From Adiantum capillus-veneris (Eukaryota > Streptophyta > Polypodiopsida > Polypodiales > Pteridaceae), in assembly GCA_014529385.2 (NCBI GenBank), contig CM043952.1:61646119-61710118 (forward strand): DNA of 64,000 bases, read 5' to 3'. Made by a program: the position numbers and the translations under genes. Shown in pieces: positions 42,398 through 51,803 of the stretch. Position 1 is the stretch's first letter, and each line of letters begins with the position of its first letter. Below the pieces are notes generated by a model. That model was not told the DNA's origin. It worked only from the letters and a program-made list of their open reading frames with translations, and did not search any database.

Positions 42398-45391
42398 TTA
42401 TTCTGAGGCTAACATTATTGTACAGGTGACTGGGGTAGATAGAATATCTACTAGCCCCTTTGAATCGATGGCCTTGTTGGGAGACAGTCTCTGTGATGGG
42501 ACTGCAACCACATCTGACTTGGTCTCGTATTGTCCCATGTAGGACGGTAGTGTTCTTAGCGAATGGGGTTGACTATCCATAGATTGTACAGATCCTTTGT
42601 CGCCCCAATACGATCGCACGTCTAGATTCATTTGAGCTCCAGTCTCAAATTCCTCTATTGGTGGTAGAAACACTCCTCGTTCATCACCAGTCTTGTCTAC
42701 TAGTCTTCTTAGGTCATCGGCTTCATTGGCCTCTCTGACTTGTTTCCACAATTCTTCAAGACCATCTATCTCTTTACAATCCTCAGGTATAGCTTGGTGA
42801 AATCCCTCGAAAGAGTTATCCGTGGTATTCAGTACTATCCTTGGTTCTAATGCTGGGTCTTTGAGGTTTGGTATGTGCTCATGACTAGAATCTGGCTCTT
42901 TTAGTTCCTGGTTTGGTGGGATTACTTGTGTGGGCATGACACGGATCACATCCTCAGGTTTTGCAACTGGTGGTTCTAGTAAAGCTTGGGCTGTTTGAAT
43001 CATTTTCTTGCACATTTCAAACCTTTGCTTTTCTAGTTCCGCATAGGGATATGACATCCACCTGTGTTCTTGGGTTTGGTTGTTTTTGAGCCTCACATCA
43101 TAGGCTTTCAAGAGGGCATCTAATGTCTCATTAACCTTCTCTGCCAACACAGATCCTCCTGAACTAGCACTTCTCGGTTTCTCATCCGTGGATGGTTTTT
43201 CTAGAGGTTTAACCATCTGTGTAAGAGAAGGTGCCTCCTTTTCCTCATGTTGTTTTATCTTCTCCTTAGCTTCGGTAAGCTTCTCAGCTAGGGATTTTTG
43301 CTCTCGTTCCCTGCGTGCTTTCATCCTAGTCTTTCTAGCTTTCCAACTATTTCGTTTGCTCTTGGTTTTCTGACTAGGTGCGTCTGTCTTTGGTCCATCA
43401 TCTGTCTTTGGACTCGTGTCACTTTCCGTGTTCTTTGTCTCTGGATTCTCATCAGCTTTCTTTTGAGCTTGTACTCTCGTAACCACTTGAACTGGTACGA
43501 AATTTTCATTTTCTGAGCTATTAGGTAGCTGAATAATCCCTAATACATTTGTTGTGATTTTCCTGATTTGGTTTGGTTTTTTTGGGCAATCGGGGATCAA
43601 GTGAGTGATGCCACACTCAAGACAATAGGCATTTACTTCAGTGATCTCCGTATGAGGACATTGTTTGACCAAGTGGTTGTCACAACTTTTGTGACAATCT
43701 GTCTCTGGTTGAGGAGATTCTTTTAGCATTTCCTCTTGGCTATAAGCAAGCTTTGACCTAGATAAGCCGCTATTTGCAATGAATCTCAATGTCCTTTCGT
43801 CCATTTCATACCTTCTTTCTCTCGATTGAAACCCAGGAGGTGGAGGTTGTGCCGGCCTCACCACTCCATGTGTTTCTCTCACATTTTGTCGCTCAGAAGG
43901 GTAGTACTCACTTTGGTTGCTATACCACATTGTAGCCGGTACTGGCGTTGGTTTATTTGATGCTTCCATCATTGGCATGGATCTCATGTCTACCTGCATT
44001 CTAGCACCTGGCAGCGGAGGTTGTTGTCCTAAGACAAGCTGTGGCCTTAAAACTCCTACTGGTCTTGGCGCATTCCCCGTAATGTATCTAGGTGGAGTAG
44101 GTGCTTCTAGAACAGGTTGTACATACCTCTCCCTAGCATTTTCCATGCTATAATAACACTCTTCCTCCGTATGGTTCGTCCATTTTCTCTCAATTTCACA
44201 CCACTTCGGCTCTCCCGAATCAAACCTTACAAGAGGAATCAACCTCTTGACCAAGTCGTCGATAAGCTTTTCTTGATCAGTAGGTGCCGTTGGCTTGGCA
44301 ATGGACTCACTTATCTGTGAAACACTGTGCTGAGAGGATGTGTCATCTCCTTGAATCTTTAAGTCCTTTTCTTTGTATGCCTCACAGTTATCCACTAGAT
44401 AAAGAGCTTCTTTGATCAACTCGTTTAGCGTCATCCTCCTTATCATATGAAGATCCTTCTGAAGGCCCGCATGTCTCATTCCCTGGATAAAGATCATCAT
44501 CAGTCGTGCTTGCGTAGGTAATTCTGCTCTCGGACAGAGCTTAACATATCTCTTGAGCCGTAATGATGCTTTGCGTACTGATTCATCCTCTTTTTGTTTG
44601 AATCTATGGATTTGCAAGACCTTGTTGTGAGCAATGCCTTTTGGCGAGAATTCTTCAATAAACTCCTCAAACAGCTCATCTAGGGTCTCAAAATCCCATT
44701 TTTCCACCGAGTCAAACCATGTAGCTGCACCATCTTCTAGAGTCAATCCAAATCCCGCAAACTGTGTCGCAAAATCTGAAACTTCCTTTGCTCTAATCAC
44801 TCTTCTAAAAGCCGTTACGTGATCTCTCGGATCTTTATCTCCGGAGTATTTTATGTTTACCCATTTCTGGACTTGGGATGGTCTAACTCGTCGATTGTCT
44901 ACAAGTCTAACCAGAGACTCTCCCAATCCTTCTCTCGTTATCGCTCTTGAAGGGAATCCTGGTGGCTCTCTTCTTGGAATTCCTATAGGAATTCTCGTGT
45001 TTGGTGGAGGCATTTGTGGTCCTTCATTGACCAAATATCCACCTCTTTCTAGTACAGTCCGTGGATTTGTGCTTTCTACAACTCTGTATCCTCGTCCATA
45101 CTTGTCGACAACTATAGATCTCCATTGACAGTCGACTCCGTATGTGTAGACATATAAGAGCTTGTAATCCGTTATCTCTTCTAGGTATGGATCTGAGCAC
45201 CTATAAAGATTGACCTCATTGTCGTCAATGTATCTATATAGTCCTTCACTCTCATGACCAATCATCCAAACTCTCTCAATAAGATGGATCTTTATCAATT
45301 GCAAGTTTGGAAGATCCATTCTGGGAGGATATTCCTCTATCGTCGGGATCTCCAAGCTTGTGTAAGCTGCGTTTGAATCTAGGGTAGACAT
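42398..45391 (-). CDS. gag: Q gag, intact 997-residue ORF
   Basis: ATG at 45391-45389 (MSTLDSNAAY) opens a 997-codon frame, the longest in the window. Early on there is a unique region of about 130 residues rich in Tyr/Asp. A capsid-like retrotrans_gag segment with FATQFAGFGLTLEDGAATWF, the EFSPKGIAHNKVLQIHRFKQ area and a long helix-rich part follows. Further on there are two cysteine clusters (CHKSCDNHLVKQC and CLECGITHLIPDC), then a Lys/Glu-rich coiled region, and a C-terminal linker that matches P. It would form particles and package RNA. Most plant Ty3 gags are shorter. The intact frame amid decayed neighbours suggests that Q was the last of the large elements to move. Confidence 0.88.
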   Translation of the reverse strand: MSTLDSNAAYTSLEIPTIEEYPPRMDLPNLQLIKIHLIERVWMIGHESEGLYRYIDDNEVNLYRCSDPYLEEITDYKLLYVYTYGVDCQWRSIVVDKYGRGYRVVESTNPRTVLERGGYLVNEGPQMPPPNTRIPIGIPRREPPGFPSRAITREGLGESLVRLVDNRRVRPSQVQKWVNIKYSGDKDPRDHVTAFRRVIRAKEVSDFATQFAGFGLTLEDGAATWFDSVEKWDFETLDELFEEFIEEFSPKGIAHNKVLQIHRFKQKEDESVRKASLRLKRYVKLCPRAELPTQARLMMIFIQGMRHAGLQKDLHMIRRMTLNELIKEALYLVDNCEAYKEKDLKIQGDDTSSQHSVSQISESIAKPTAPTDQEKLIDDLVKRLIPLVRFDSGEPKWCEIERKWTNHTEEECYYSMENARERYVQPVLEAPTPPRYITGNAPRPVGVLRPQLVLGQQPPLPGARMQVDMRSMPMMEASNKPTPVPATMWYSNQSEYYPSERQNVRETHGVVRPAQPPPPGFQSRERRYEMDERTLRFIANSGLSRSKLAYSQEEMLKESPQPETDCHKSCDNHLVKQCPHTEITEVNAYCLECGITHLIPDCPKKPNQIRKITTNVLGIIQLPNSSENENFVPVQVVTRVQAQKKADENPETKNTESDTSPKTDDGPKTDAPSQKTKSKRNSWKARKTRMKARREREQKSLAEKLTEAKEKIKQHEEKEAPSLTQMVKPLEKPSTDEKPRSASSGGSVLAEKVNETLDALLKAYDVRLKNNQTQEHRWMSYPYAELEKQRFEMCKKMIQTAQALLEPPVAKPEDVIRVMPTQVIPPNQELKEPDSSHEHIPNLKDPALEPRIVLNTTDNSFEGFHQAIPEDCKEIDGLEELWKQVREANEADDLRRLVDKTGDERGVFLPPIEEFETGAQMNLDVRSYWGDKGSVQSMDSQPHSLRTLPSYMGQYETKSDVVAVPSQRLSPNKAIDSKGLVDILSTPVTCTIMLASE

Positions 45392-47782
45392 GATTTCTGG
45401 GCTTAAGAGCTTTTGCTTGGTTCAAGTAGACTTAGTCCACTGTGTTCAAGTGCTTTGGTTAGGGAAAAGTCGAAACTATGTCCAAAACCGCAACCGTTTC
45501 GTCACAATTCTCGCAAATTGTCGCTTTCAGACACCCCTAACTTGCGGATGCAGTTTAGAATGGTCAAAATGAGTCCAAATTCAATTTTGAAAAAAGATTT
45601 GGGATCTCTATGACACTGTGAACACTCTTGTATGGTCAAAAGTACAGTTGGACCCTAAAACTGGCCTAGAGACATCCTACGCGTAGGATGTCTATATGCT
45701 CAGAATTTAACAAAATTTGGTCCAGAGACTCCCCTTGAGTCTAGCAACACAATGGTATGCTCAGAATTTCAGTTGGACCTAAAAATGGCCTTGAGACATC
45801 CTACGCGTAGCATGTCTTTTTGCTCAGAATGACTTGAAATTTTCACCCCAGCTTCTCCTTGATGTGATGATCACAGTGGTGTGCTCATAGGTTGGTTTGG
45901 AGTCCTAAATCAAGCTGGAGACATCCTATGCGTAGGATTTCTAACTGCTTAGATTTTGTCCAAACTTGATCCCAAGATTCTCCTAGTGCTCAGCAACCCA
46001 ATGGTATGCTCAAAATTGAATTTGGATGCCAATAGGTCAAGATTTGGGCTGCATAAGCTTCTAGTGCACTCCAAGAGTAGGATGTCTGACAATTCTTGTC
46101 TTTGCTTGGTAAATAGGCTAAACAAGGTCCAAATTCACTTTTGAAAAAAGTTCTGGAATCCTTGAGACACTTAGAACCTCCCTATATGGCCAAAGTAGAA
46201 TTTTGACCACTTTATGACCCTGGAGACATCCTACGCGTAGGATGTCTTTTTGCTCTGTTTCAGCTCAAACTTGCACTGTAGCTTCCCCTTGATGTGCTAA
46301 GCTCACAGCTATTTTTACTTTTTGATTTTGACACCTATAGGTTGGTCAAATGATCAAGAATCTGTTCCAAAAGCCTGATGTCTGTTCTGATGAATTCCCA
46401 AGTCAAATCAACTCCAAATTGGACCAAATTTGCCTAGGAGGCTTATCTAAGGCTATATGACAGCATAGTATGGTCACAATAGAATTTTGGTCTCAAAATC
46501 ATGCAGGAGACATCCTACGCGTAGGATGTCTTTTTGCTCAGAATGAACCCAAACTTGGACCAAAGATTCCCCTAGTCTTCAGCAACCCACTGGTATGCTC
46601 AGATTTGAGTTTGGATGTCAAAAGACCCCAAAACTAGCTATTCTTGCCTTTTTCAGTCAAAAATACTAAAGTCTGCTTAAAACCCAATTTTCTCACCCAA
46701 ATGAGCTGAAAACTCTCACATGCACTCAAAACATCATGTATAACATGCACATGAAGTCACCCTATGGTTTGGTCTCAAAAATTATGCCTCAGGCACAATT
46801 TGGGTAGGATGTCTGGCAATTTTCGTCTTTTGGTCTTATCCTGTCAAGATATGGTCAAGTTCCCACTTTCCAGGTGAAAATAGGGTAAAACCTACCTTCT
46901 GAACCCACTGGTAACCTTAGATTTTCAAAAAAGTGCCCAAATCACCCTTTAGACATCCTATGCGTAGGATGTCTACTGCTGATTTTTTGAGACTGAAGTG
47001 TCCCTGATGCTTCCTTATGCTCTCAACAAGTGCAAGTATGCTTCACAATTGTAAAAACATGCAAAAATCACTCTATTAAGCCTTTGTTGAAATTTTACGT
47101 TTTCTGACTCCGTCTTTTGGCTTTTGGTCAACAAAAATAGGGAAAAACACCCAAGTCAATATGTTACTAGGGGTAAAACCTACCCTCTGAACCCACTGGT
47201 GCAGTCAGAATTTTCAAATTTGGTCTCCAGAACCCCCTTGAGACATCCTACACGTAGGATGTCTATGTTTACAGAATTGCAGGTTTTCTTCATAGAACCC
47301 TTGCAAATGCTCTTTTATATGCACAACATCAGTCAGTCATACAAAAATATCCACAAAAGCTTGTTTAATGCATTTTTACCCTCAAAAGCACACTTTTCCA
47401 TGATTTCAATTGCAATCAAGCACTTTAGCAAATAATTCAGTGCTGAATAGCTCCAGATCAGAATCGGATCACTTACCTAAAGCTACTCCTACAAATCATA
47501 TGGGGTTTTGCATCTATGAGTAGAAAAACGCTTCACTGCCACACACGGACTAGTAAATGCTTTTATCACCTCACAAATCACTCGACCACCACCAACTACT
47601 CTAATCCACAGATCCTAACTAAACCTATCTAGTCGCAGACCCTCGGCAAGACACACGCTTCCTGGCTATCCACTTGATCGCGGAATAGCCTCTTCCACTT
47701 AAGAAAAACACTTTCTTCAGCCGAAACTAAATCAAGCAACCATCACACAAGTGTTAGTAGGAAACCTACTTAGGTCCTTGTG
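45392..47782 (-). other. Q leader with palindrome array
   Basis: This is a 2.4-kb leader between the primer-binding site and gag. It consists of diverged units that each carry a copy of a palindrome with core ACATCCTACGCGTAGGATGT. On the minus strand it lies between the LTR donor (TAG/GTGAGTTAC near 48039) and an acceptor-like CCCAG at about 45397. Recurring phrases in window orientation include GGTATGCTCAGAAT, GGTCCAGAGACTCCCC and TGATGTG. Confidence 0.8.
45670..47264. repeat. Q palindrome array
   Basis: Perfect 24-bp dyads with core ACATCCTACGCGTAGGATGT lie at 45670-45693, 46224-46247 and 46508-46531. Near-perfect copies lie at 45794-45817, 45919-45942, 46951-46974 and 47241-47264, and a degenerate one at about 46064-46087. 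There are half-copies near 46374 and 46804. Spacings are 124, 125, 145, 160, 284, 443 and 290 bp. The centre contains the MluI-like ACGCGT. Confidence 0.92.
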
Positions 47783-47800
47783 TCCCCGGCAACGGCGCCA
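47783..47800 (-). other. Primer-binding site of Q (tRNA-Asp)
   Basis: On the minus strand TGGCGCCGTTGCCGGGGA matches the complement of the plant tRNA-Asp 3' end exactly. It lies one base from the 5' LTR. Confidence 0.92.
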
Positions 47801-47801
47801 A

Positions 47802-48751
47802 TGTTGCTGGAGCGACTCACACACCCATGAAGTGCATGCAAACACTACCTAGATCAACATAATGTCAATCGAGGACACAGATGACACGATAGGCACACAG
47901 AGGAAATCTCTTTAGCTTGTCAGGCTGAGACCATCCTACACAAACAACACTTCGGAAGGCCAACTATACCACAATCAAGAACCTCACTGCTCTCAACTAC
48001 ACCACCTAGCCACATACACACATACGGAAGGTAACTCACCTAATCATGCCAGATTCATACGAAACTTAAGGAACACCATCCCCTCACTAGGATACACCTG
48101 TCCCTAAGCTTCTACACTCAAAACCCTCACTCTAAACCCATCTGCGGAAAACGCGTAGGATGACAGAGCAAAATTTGCCTGAAACTGAAATTTATGAGTA
48201 CCTATGCGTAGCTTATGTCGCCACGATTCTATAGACTACTAGCACGCAGAAAACAGGCATCGTTTGATACACTTACGGCCACAAATAGCTCGTAGATGCG
48301 TCGGCATGTGCGCTTTGTCTCGCATGGAATGCTTGGCGTTGACGCGTAGCTCTCCTTGAGCCTACAGCAATGGTGCAGTCGGATCTCCAATGTGTTGAGC
48401 GAGCCGGGCGTAGCTAGAGGATAAAGCTCACGCTCACTCTCTTTCTCTCTCACACATAGTAGACGGCAGTGCTAAAGTTTTGATTATGATTAAAGTCCCC
48501 CCTTACAAAATGACCTAGGTACCTTATATACTAAGGCTACCTTAGGTTTAACCAAAAATGGGGTTGAAAGGGTCAAATGGCTTTGTATTTACAATTTGGA
48601 AGTGCCATTGCACCCCAGCTTCTGAAACTAGAATAACTACTCATTACAAATGACGTTTATAGCCATAATCCGCAGCATTTCATAACTCGCAAAAGATAAG
48701 ACTTTGGTACGAAACTTGAGTTATGTTGTGTTGTTGACCCAGTGGTCAACA
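47802..48751 (-). repeat. 5' LTR of Q (LTR-A, 950 bp)
   Basis: On the minus strand it begins TGTTGACCACTGGGTCAACA and ends GCTCCAGCAACA. It has TATATAAGG (48522-48530), an (AG)n tract, a GTAAGTG and a GTGAGT donor-like site, and a half-palindrome ACGCGTAGGATGAC at 48151-48164. No polypurine tract adjoins its outer end, as expected for a 5' LTR. Confidence 0.88.
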
Positions 48752-50636
48752 ACACAGCATGAAACGGCCGAGGCATCCACAAAGCCTCAGGATGACAAAG
48801 CTGAAGAAGGCCAGCCAAGGGCAAGAACAACCAGCCGCCATGATGCAGCCGAGAGAGACACAAGAAACTGTCGAGACATCTAGGTAGCTAGCACGACATG
48901 AAGAGTGGCAATTGAATGATGAAGTCATCCTACAAGTCAGCAAATATGCAAGGCAAATGCAAGATATGACGGAAAGACTCCAATCAGCAGCACTTAGCCA
49001 CAACACAAGAGCTAAAGAACTACAAATGGTGATTGACGCTCTCCAAGGAGAGTTAGAAGACAGATTGAATGTCATCACCGATCTACAAAAGCAAGTGCAG
49101 GAAATGAAAGCTGAAGCTGAACTACATCAACTAGCAAGAGGCAAATAGTAGAAGGAGATGGAAGAGTTAGGTGACCTGCTTACAAAGTTGTCAAATGCTT
49201 GCAAAGAAAAAGATGAACAGACAGCTGACAGAAGTTAAAAATGAACTTCTAACGACAACCCTGTCAGCTTAGAAGATTCAAGTGCAGTTGGATGTCGCGA
49301 ACGCTTCTCTACAATACTCAAAACAAAGAATAAGTGATTAGGCAATTTTCTTGCAACAAATACGAGAGAATCCAGTCGTAGCCTCGATCAAAGGGACAGA
49401 TGAAGTGTACAAATCATTAGAGAAAAAGAACAAAGACCTTGAGCTAGAGCTAAAGCTGGAGCAGTCTCAACACAGAGACTTGGCTTTGATGCAGGTTGAA
49501 GAGCTGCTAAAAGAAATAGTTGGAAACGCAAGAGAGGCAGGCACTTCTGAGCAGCTTCAAATAGAAATACCCTTAGTGTCATTTGCTGAACTAGAGACAC
49601 AGTCCATAGTAGAGCTGAGTGGTGAGGAGGATTTTCAGGTAATCATTAAAGAAGAAGACACAGTGCCCATGGTCCAGCTCTCAAAGGCCGAAGAAGATGC
49701 ACTGAAAGAAAAGATTACACAAGAGGTAGGTGAGCAAAGGAAGGCAACGATGGATTGGGAGTTGAGAGTTCTTCACTCCGTCAATGTTACACAACTCACT
49801 CCCAATCAAATCAATGCGCAATGGCACCAACAGTCCCTGCCATACCCTCTGATAAAAGTGGAGTTACTACAGGTAAAAGAAAGGCTTTACGCAGACATGC
49901 AAGTCGAGGGCGCATATAAAAACCATCCGAAGTGGAGGTTGAGCTGGCTGAACAAAAACTCAAGATACTTGATTTTGTTCACGAGAGCACCTGCAGCCCT
50001 GCAAAAAGATCCGACTTTCTGTCCTATACCAAGAGTAAGGACCTGGATAGCACATGAGGCACTACTCAAGAAGCGGCCAACTTGGCTAAACTACCACAGA
50101 TTGCCTGCTCCAGAAAAGGGAACAGTGATTGAAGAATACATGGTGAAAACCCTAAAGGGCGCCATGTGATTCTTTAAAAGTCTACCTGTTTTGTCATGTG
50201 CTATGCTATACAAGATCTTCCGAATGTTGCTCACATGCATCGAGTGTTCAATGAGCCAGAGCAAGCAGGTACCCCTTGGATTTCATTCCTCGAGCGTAAT
50301 AAAGGTTTGTGCTATGATCTCAGTGGCCAACCTTCCAAAGAAGTCCTCTATGGCTTCTATGCCAGATGCATGTTTCTACCTTCACACAATATGCTGGCAT
50401 TCGAGGAAGCGTTCTACATGGGATTCTTCACTTGGTGAATGAAGATATTTGCGCCAGTGATCAACAACCTCACATCAAGATTTGTAGGCTACTTAGCGGT
50501 GGAGCTGAAGAACAGAGTAACTATGCAGTTTTTGCAAGTGCCAGATAAAGAAAGGAAAATCAGATACCAAAAGGCACTGAATGCGCTTAAAGACCGCCTC
50601 GCCAACCGCCAGCCTGAAGACTACTTCAGCCCATAA
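48752..50636 (+). pseudogene. P accessory protein, coiled-coil and C-terminal part
   Basis: This is the continuation of the ORF interrupted by Q. The frame up to 49148 (LNDEVILQVSKYARQMQDM, LQKQVQEMKAEAELHQL) is strongly heptad-like. Stops near 48883, 49148 and 49270 interrupt it. The frame 49351-50169 continues with Glu/Lys helices and then a globular part (VNVTQLTPNQINAQW, RYLILFTRAPAALQ). Further frames reach DYFSP and a stop at 50636, just before the polypurine tract. With 34896-36823 the total is about 3.5 kb, larger than most accessory ORFs of plant Ty3 elements. I see no membrane segment, which argues against an envelope-like role. Confidence 0.6.
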
Positions 50637-50658
50637 AGCTGTGTCAAGGGACGACACA

Positions 50659-50670
50659 GGCGAGGAGGGG
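50659..50670 (+). other. Polypurine tract of P
   Basis: GGCGAGGAGGGG lies just before the 3' LTR start at TTTGATAAAT. It is a typical plus-strand priming site. Confidence 0.8.
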
Positions 50671-50672
50671 TT

Positions 50673-51531
50673 TGATAAATCGGGAATATTGTAACTCTTA
50701 TTTTCTCGGATAAACTCTGTAATTAATGAGCCAGGGCTACAAGCTTCCATATTGTATCAACCTGTCATTACCCATCTTTGGTAGAACTCCCAGATTATTA
50801 GTTTTGACCACCAAAAACCTTGTCTAAGGTATAAAAGCCAATTTTTGTAAGTTATTTTCAAGTTTTGGATAATGAAATACATAGCGTGGCTAACGGTGCT
50901 CACTCCTCTCCTTCTCACGCTTCCTACTCCCTCCCCGGTTGTCACATTGCCATCGCGTTTGTTGCATTGCAATCGCAGGTGAGAGCTCTACGCATTGGCG
51001 TAAACACATCACGATATTTTGTAGCATTTGGCATCATCGACCCGTGGCTTAATTTTATTATAAATAGGAATTTACACTTTCAAATAAAAAACTAAGCATA
51101 GGCAGGGTATTGGGACATCATTGCTAAGCATTTAGATGCATTTTAGGTCGAAAACAACTAGGTCAAAAATCCACTGTTGTTAATAATCATGATTTTGGAA
51201 CTTGACCTAAAGTGGGGTTTGAGACCATAAGCATGTGTGCTTAGGCCTTATAAACATGTCCTAGAAGTTTCATTACGTTTGGATGTCATTTGATGCTGTA
51301 ATAATGGATGTGATTTGTTTGTCGATGAGTGATTGGCTTTTGGTGATTTCAGTCACTCGAGTGTAGCTTGAGTTAGATGCGAGTTGTTAGTTGTTTTTCG
51401 ACAGATTGACAACCTCTTGTAGCCTCTATGCACTAGTTGAGTCAGCTTCGTCCCATGGATTGACAATTTAATCGTGGTTCTCACTAATACTGCAATAAGA
51501 TAGGATAGTGAGGTTAGACATGCATCCCACA
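50673..51531 (+). repeat. 3' LTR of P
   Basis: The LTR aligns with 20654-21511, starting TGATAAAT, with about 4-5% differences by eye. It ends CATCCCACA, followed by the target duplication CTCTC. It lacks the first 64 bp of the 5' LTR. It includes a palindrome-like TTAATAATCATGATTTT at about 51180-51196. Confidence 0.9.
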
Positions 51532-51790
51532 CTCTCTTGATGGGAGAAACTATAATACAAATGCCTATTATAGGGGGGACCGCCGGCTCCACATAAATCC
51601 GGTCCTCAGATGTTGTCATGTTCTCTAAACTCTCTCTCTTGCAAAAGTATTGTTCATGTCAAGTTAACTAAAGCTATGTTTGTGTTGCTACCATCAATTA
51701 AGTTCACCCTCTATGCTCACAAAGTAATTCCACAAAAGTGCTTCTTCTAATTTCCACTACTCTCAAAGTTTATAGGCCGTTACCATTACA
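51532..51790 (+). repeat. R 5' LTR, third piece
   Basis: The piece aligns with the last 230 bp or so of the R 3' LTR, starting CTCTCTTGATGGGAGAAACT and ending ATTACCATTACA. The junction with P restores the uninterrupted sequence seen at 55064-55302. Confidence 0.88.
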
Positions 51791-51791
51791 T

Positions 51792-51803
51792 TGGTATCAG
51801 AGC
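51792..51803 (+). other. Primer-binding site of R (initiator tRNA-Met)
   Basis: TGGTATCAGAGC follows the R 5' LTR by one base. It is the exact complement of the initiator tRNA-Met 3' end. This shows that the three LTR pieces are the 5' LTR of a plus-strand element. Confidence 0.92.

Larger units (their letters stand above)
36824..48751 (-). mobile_element. Q: composite minus-strand retroelement with inverted terminal LTRs
   Basis: The unit is flanked by ACACA. Its right end is a complete minus-strand 5' LTR (47802-48751), followed inwards by a tRNA-Asp primer-binding site, a palindrome-bearing leader, gag, protease and a tail. The internal region ends at a polypurine tract and a minus-strand LTR of a different subfamily (LTR-B, 37522-38560). 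To the left of LTR-B lie a second minus-strand primer-binding site and then an inverted, truncated copy of the right-hand LTR (36824-37502, plus orientation). Both outer ends are therefore the same U3 terminus. RT, RNase H and integrase are missing. Template switching during reverse transcription is my preferred explanation; later inversion is the alternative. Confidence 0.82.
20590..51531 (+). mobile_element. P: Athila/Tat-like Ty3 retrotransposon hosting Q and a MITE
   Basis: The LTRs are 20590-21511 and 50673-51531, ending in CCCACA. A primer-binding site follows the 5' LTR (21514-21531) and a polypurine tract, GGCGAGGAGGGG, precedes the 3' LTR. CTCTC lies on both sides (20585-20589 and 51532-51536), and the uninterrupted R copy reads AAGTCTCTCTTGATGG there. 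Removing Q (11.9 kb) leaves about 19 kb, large for a plant Ty3 element. The order is palindrome-bearing leader, gag, PR1, RT, RNase H, integrase with two zinc domains, PR2, W-V-P-K tail, a second palindrome array and a very large accessory ORF. Frames are broken throughout. About 8 differences in the first 180 aligned LTR positions suggest an old insertion. Confidence 0.92.

Noticed and set aside
42389-42400. Programmed frameshift between Q gag and protease
   Set aside because: No typical slippery heptamer is seen at the overlap and P appears continuous here, so a one-base indel is more likely.
22207-47264. Possible CRISPR-like arrays
   Set aside because: The repeats are spaced palindromes inside longer diverged units of a plant retroelement, spacings vary from 124 to 443 bp in Q, and there are no cas genes or unique short spacers.
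37122-48453. A frame beginning MREKESERELYPLATPGS, conserved in two places
   Set aside because: Both copies (37122-37355 plus, 48229-48453 minus) lie in the inverted LTR-A copies of Q, so similarity reflects LTR duplication and not coding constraint.
34896-50636. Envelope-like protein, as in Athila
   Set aside because: No signal peptide or transmembrane segment is visible; the product is charged and coiled-coil rich.
4299-51803. tRNA genes
   Set aside because: Matches to tRNA 3' ends are only 12-18 nt and lie next to LTRs, so they are primer-binding sites; no cloverleaf is seen.
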